A DNA stretch of 24,295 bases from CAZDIO01 sp964505555 (lineage in GTDB: Bacteria > Bdellovibrionota_C > UBA2361 > SZUA-149 > CAZDIO01), in assembly GCA_964505555.1 (NCBI GenBank), contig CAZDIO010000012.1, forward strand, positions 1-24,295, written 5' to 3'. The position numbers and the translations under genes were made by a program. Shown here piece after piece: positions 23,302 to 24,295 of this stretch. The notes below the pieces were generated by a model. It worked only from the letters and a program-made list of their open reading frames with translations. It was not told the DNA's origin and searched no databases. The first letter of the stretch is position 1; the number at the start of each line of letters is the position of its first letter.

Positions 23302-24198
23302 GTGAAAAAACTCCTCTCCGGTAGATTCTTTTTTATTTCCCTCTGTTTTGTCGTTTTTGCCGTTATCTATTTTCCTTATCATCTCTACAGTAACGACGTT
23401 AAGGCATTCATTGAGCAACAAGCACGATCAAATAAAGTGCTTTTATCCCTCGAAAATTTACAGATTGAATTTCCTGGAACATTTTCTGCCACTGGCATTG
23501 CGGGAGCGATTCCTTCACGAACTATCTTTCCAATTCCTTTTCAGTTTGAACGCGGAGAGTTCCGCTTTTCCCCTCTTGCTCTTTTATTGTTGAATGTAGA
23601 ACTCCGTAGCACGCTCTTTGGTTATGATGGAGAGATCGTTTCACATCTAAAAAGATCCCTCTTTGGTGGTCGTTCTAGTTTCGATTGTTCTGGAAAAATT
23701 ACTCTCGAGAGATATCCTGCCGCCTTTCTCTACGGCATAAAAGGTGTGGTAACTTTTGATGGAAAAAGTATCCTCGCAGAGCCCATCACTAATATTAACG
23801 GAGTAGAAAAACTTGTAGTCGAAGCAAGTTTAAAAAGTGGGGCTTTTAAACTTCCTCAAGGGGGAGAACTGCTCCCAGCGTTTGAAAATATCGATGGTGC
23901 ATTCACCCTGGAAGGGGGCTCTGGTCAGTTCCAGGTAAAGAAATTGGAACTCCACTCCCCACTGGGAACCTTCAATGCCCAAGGTCCCCTCACCCTTTCT
24001 CCTACTGGTGAAACAAAAAGCATAAACCTCTCTGGCACCGTGAATCTCAGCGAGGAGGGGAAGACAAAGATTGGTGGATATCTCCTCCTTGCTTCTGGCT
24101 CCGCAGTGGATCAACCTCCTCCAGCAAAGTGGCAGGTCACGCTCATTCAGTCCGAAGGAAAGAAACCTCAACTCGCTGTGCGACGAACGGGATCCTAG
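23302..24198 (+). CDS. gspN: Type II secretion protein GspN (Leptospira/Geobacter type)
   Basis: A 298-residue protein with an N-terminal signal anchor (about 8-27, FFFISLCFVVFAVIYFPYHLY). A periplasmic beta-rich region of repeating short strands follows (LSLENLQIEFPGTFSATGI, FRFSPLALLLLNVELRSTLFGYDGEI, LELHSPLGTFNAQGPL, INLSGTVNLSEEG). This pattern, at the end of a gsp operon after gspM, is the GspN of deltaproteobacteria and Leptospira, distantly reminiscent of AsmA-like periplasmic proteins. Its function in secretion is unproven. The GTG start lies 35 nt after gspM and gives a proper basic n-region (MKKLLSGR). It is the last gene of the operon, with a repeat 30 nt downstream. Confidence 0.85.
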   Translation: MKKLLSGRFFFISLCFVVFAVIYFPYHLYSNDVKAFIEQQARSNKVLLSLENLQIEFPGTFSATGIAGAIPSRTIFPIPFQFERGEFRFSPLALLLLNVELRSTLFGYDGEIVSHLKRSLFGGRSSFDCSGKITLERYPAAFLYGIKGVVTFDGKSILAEPITNINGVEKLVVEASLKSGAFKLPQGGELLPAFENIDGAFTLEGGSGQFQVKKLELHSPLGTFNAQGPLTLSPTGETKSINLSGTVNLSEEGKTKIGGYLLLASGSAVDQPPPAKWQVTLIQSEGKKPQLAVRRTGS

Positions 24199-24227
24199 AG
24201 CCATTCTAGACGGATGAGAAATCGACT

Positions 24228-24295
24228 CTGTCGTTGCGAGCGAAGCGAAGCAATCTCGTAGCTGCTAAAACAATCCGAGATTGCTTCGCTTCGCT
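24228..24295. repeat. Palindromic repeat family A, copy 3 (cut by window end)
   Basis: The left arm CTGTCGTTGCGAGC then GAAGCGAAGCAATCTC (24228-24257) and the inner right arm GAGATTGCTTCGCTTCGCT (24277-24295) are present. The outer right arm lies beyond the window. It starts 30 nt after the gspN stop, where it may serve as an operon-end structure. The loop (24258-24276) differs from the other copies. Confidence 0.9.

Overview
The window is a Gram-negative chromosome segment of moderate GC with three blocks. The organism is most likely from the deltaproteobacterial grade (Myxococcota, Bdellovibrionota or Desulfobacterota-like). This rests on outer-membrane genes (lpxD, a BamD-type lipoprotein), a type II secretion locus ending in the Leptospira/Geobacter-type GspN, and a Ser/Thr kinase with a beta-propeller beside a multi-PAS hybrid histidine kinase. 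The placement is inference; no rRNA or tRNA gene was recognised.

Block 1 (1-3911, + strand): the 3' end of lpxD, a BamD-like lipoprotein with a long extra C-terminal tail, then an Rrf2-family regulator preceded by CAGTTA motifs spaced exactly 21 bp apart. After a palindromic repeat come two translationally coupled genes. The first is an E1-like (ThiF/MoeB) adenylyltransferase fused to a C-terminal TusA sulfur-carrier domain, and it lacks the usual N-terminal helix of the family. The second is a 172-residue degenerate E1 homologue that has that N-terminal helix, with its conserved arginine, but has lost the ATP-binding loop, ribose Asp, metal Asp and zinc cysteines. I read this as a bacterial heterodimeric E1 (active subunit plus pseudo-subunit) passing sulfur to an in-cis TusA domain. 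It is the most original content of the window.

Block 2 (3895-11284, - strand, transcribed right to left): a Ser/Thr kinase with a C-terminal PQQ-like propeller, a PAS-PAS-PAS-HisKA-HATPase-REC hybrid kinase, a 420-residue protein of no recognised family, and a GNAT acetyltransferase that ends tail-to-tail over the pseudo-E1 gene.

Block 3 (11553-24198, + strand): a type II secretion operon in the order gspC-D-E-F-[repeat]-G-H-I-J-L-M-N. The parts are inner-membrane linker (C), secretin (D), ATPase (E), platform (F), major pseudopilin (G), minor pseudopilins (H, I, J), assembly proteins L and M, and GspN. No gspK is present and there is no room for one. The prepilin peptidase (gspO) is also absent from the window. 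The secretin carries about 230 residues beyond the secretin domain.

Two families of palindromic repeats are scattered through the window. One (about 100-108 bp, arms containing GCGAGCGAAGCGAAGCAATC) occurs after the Rrf2 gene, between gspF and gspG, and after gspN, where the window edge cuts it. The second (70 bp, arms of CTCTGTGTCTCTGCGC type) lies inside the coding sequence of the GspJ leader peptide, so prepilin peptidase should remove its translation product.
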